Made by a program: the position numbers and the translations under genes. Source: Alentia gelatinosa (Eukaryota > Annelida > Polychaeta > Phyllodocida > Polynoidae). Taken from it: a stretch of DNA of 64,000 bases. Each line of letters begins with the position of its first letter. Position 1 is the stretch's first letter. This document shows, in pieces, positions 63,986 to 64,000 of this stretch. Location: NCBI GenBank assembly GCA_950022655.1, contig OX465583.1, forward strand, positions 36,111,360 through 36,175,359. The letters are read 5' to 3'. The notes under the pieces are model-generated. The model worked only from the letters and a program-made list of their open reading frames with translations, did not search any database and had not been told where the DNA came from.

Positions 63986-64000
63986 TTTAGGAATAAAGTG

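Larger units (their letters stand above)
62641..64000. other. Right-edge repeat-rich stretch (POLG intron upstream of the first exon seen)
   Basis: No further POLG exon is found before the window ends. It contains a G-run (62840-62850), two copies of a 150-bp direct repeat, a TTAGCAGGTGGAC-family copy and a retroelement 3' end, listed separately. Confidence 0.5.

Overview
This is a window of intron-rich animal nuclear DNA. It holds four conserved genes built from many short exons with GT/AG (and a few GC/AG) splice sites, plus dense transposon debris. Gene content, compact phase-consistent exons, and a tRNA-derived SINE whose body carries a 'ggtttaacgtcc'-like core (a motif I associate with molluscs) suggest a marine invertebrate, probably a lophotrochozoan and perhaps a mollusc. 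That placement is inference; no marker gene settles it.

Layout. 1-4690: gene-free flank with a CpG-rich ORF-free start, a decayed Ty3/Gypsy-type fragment and a piggyBac-type MITE. 4698-8136 (+): MRM2, the mitochondrial 16S rRNA 2'-O-methyltransferase, two exons split by an intron full of MITEs. 8137-11964: repeats, including a SINE nested in an older element. 11965-19911 (-): SUFU, the Hedgehog-pathway repressor, 10 exons. 19912-20237: a 326-bp head-to-head interval. 20238-52013 (+): RPTOR, the mTORC1 scaffold, 32 exons over 32 kb. 52014-57294: RPTOR 3' UTR and repeats. 57295-62640 (-): the 3' part of POLG, the mitochondrial DNA polymerase catalytic subunit, eight exons; its 5' exons lie beyond the right edge. 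62641-64000: repeats, with a hammerhead-like retroelement 3' end at the right border.

I built the gene models by reading splice junctions so that reading phase and family alignment agree across every exon. MRM2 (271 aa), SUFU (418 aa) and RPTOR (1313 aa) each close as uninterrupted reading frames. MRM2 and SUFU are tail to tail, SUFU and RPTOR head to head, RPTOR and POLG tail to tail. MRM2 and POLG both serve mitochondrial gene expression or replication. SUFU and RPTOR start only 326 bp apart and may share a promoter.

The most notable points are the SUFU/RPTOR divergent promoter, three GC-AG introns among 48, conservation of both AMPK-type sites in RPTOR, an unusual tandem MITE with compound inverted repeats, a 568-bp inverted-repeat element family with about ten copies, a DIRS-like relic inside RPTOR intron 2, and near-perfect hairpins in introns. 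I found no clear sign of a wholly new biological system; the novelty is in the repeat families and gene arrangement.
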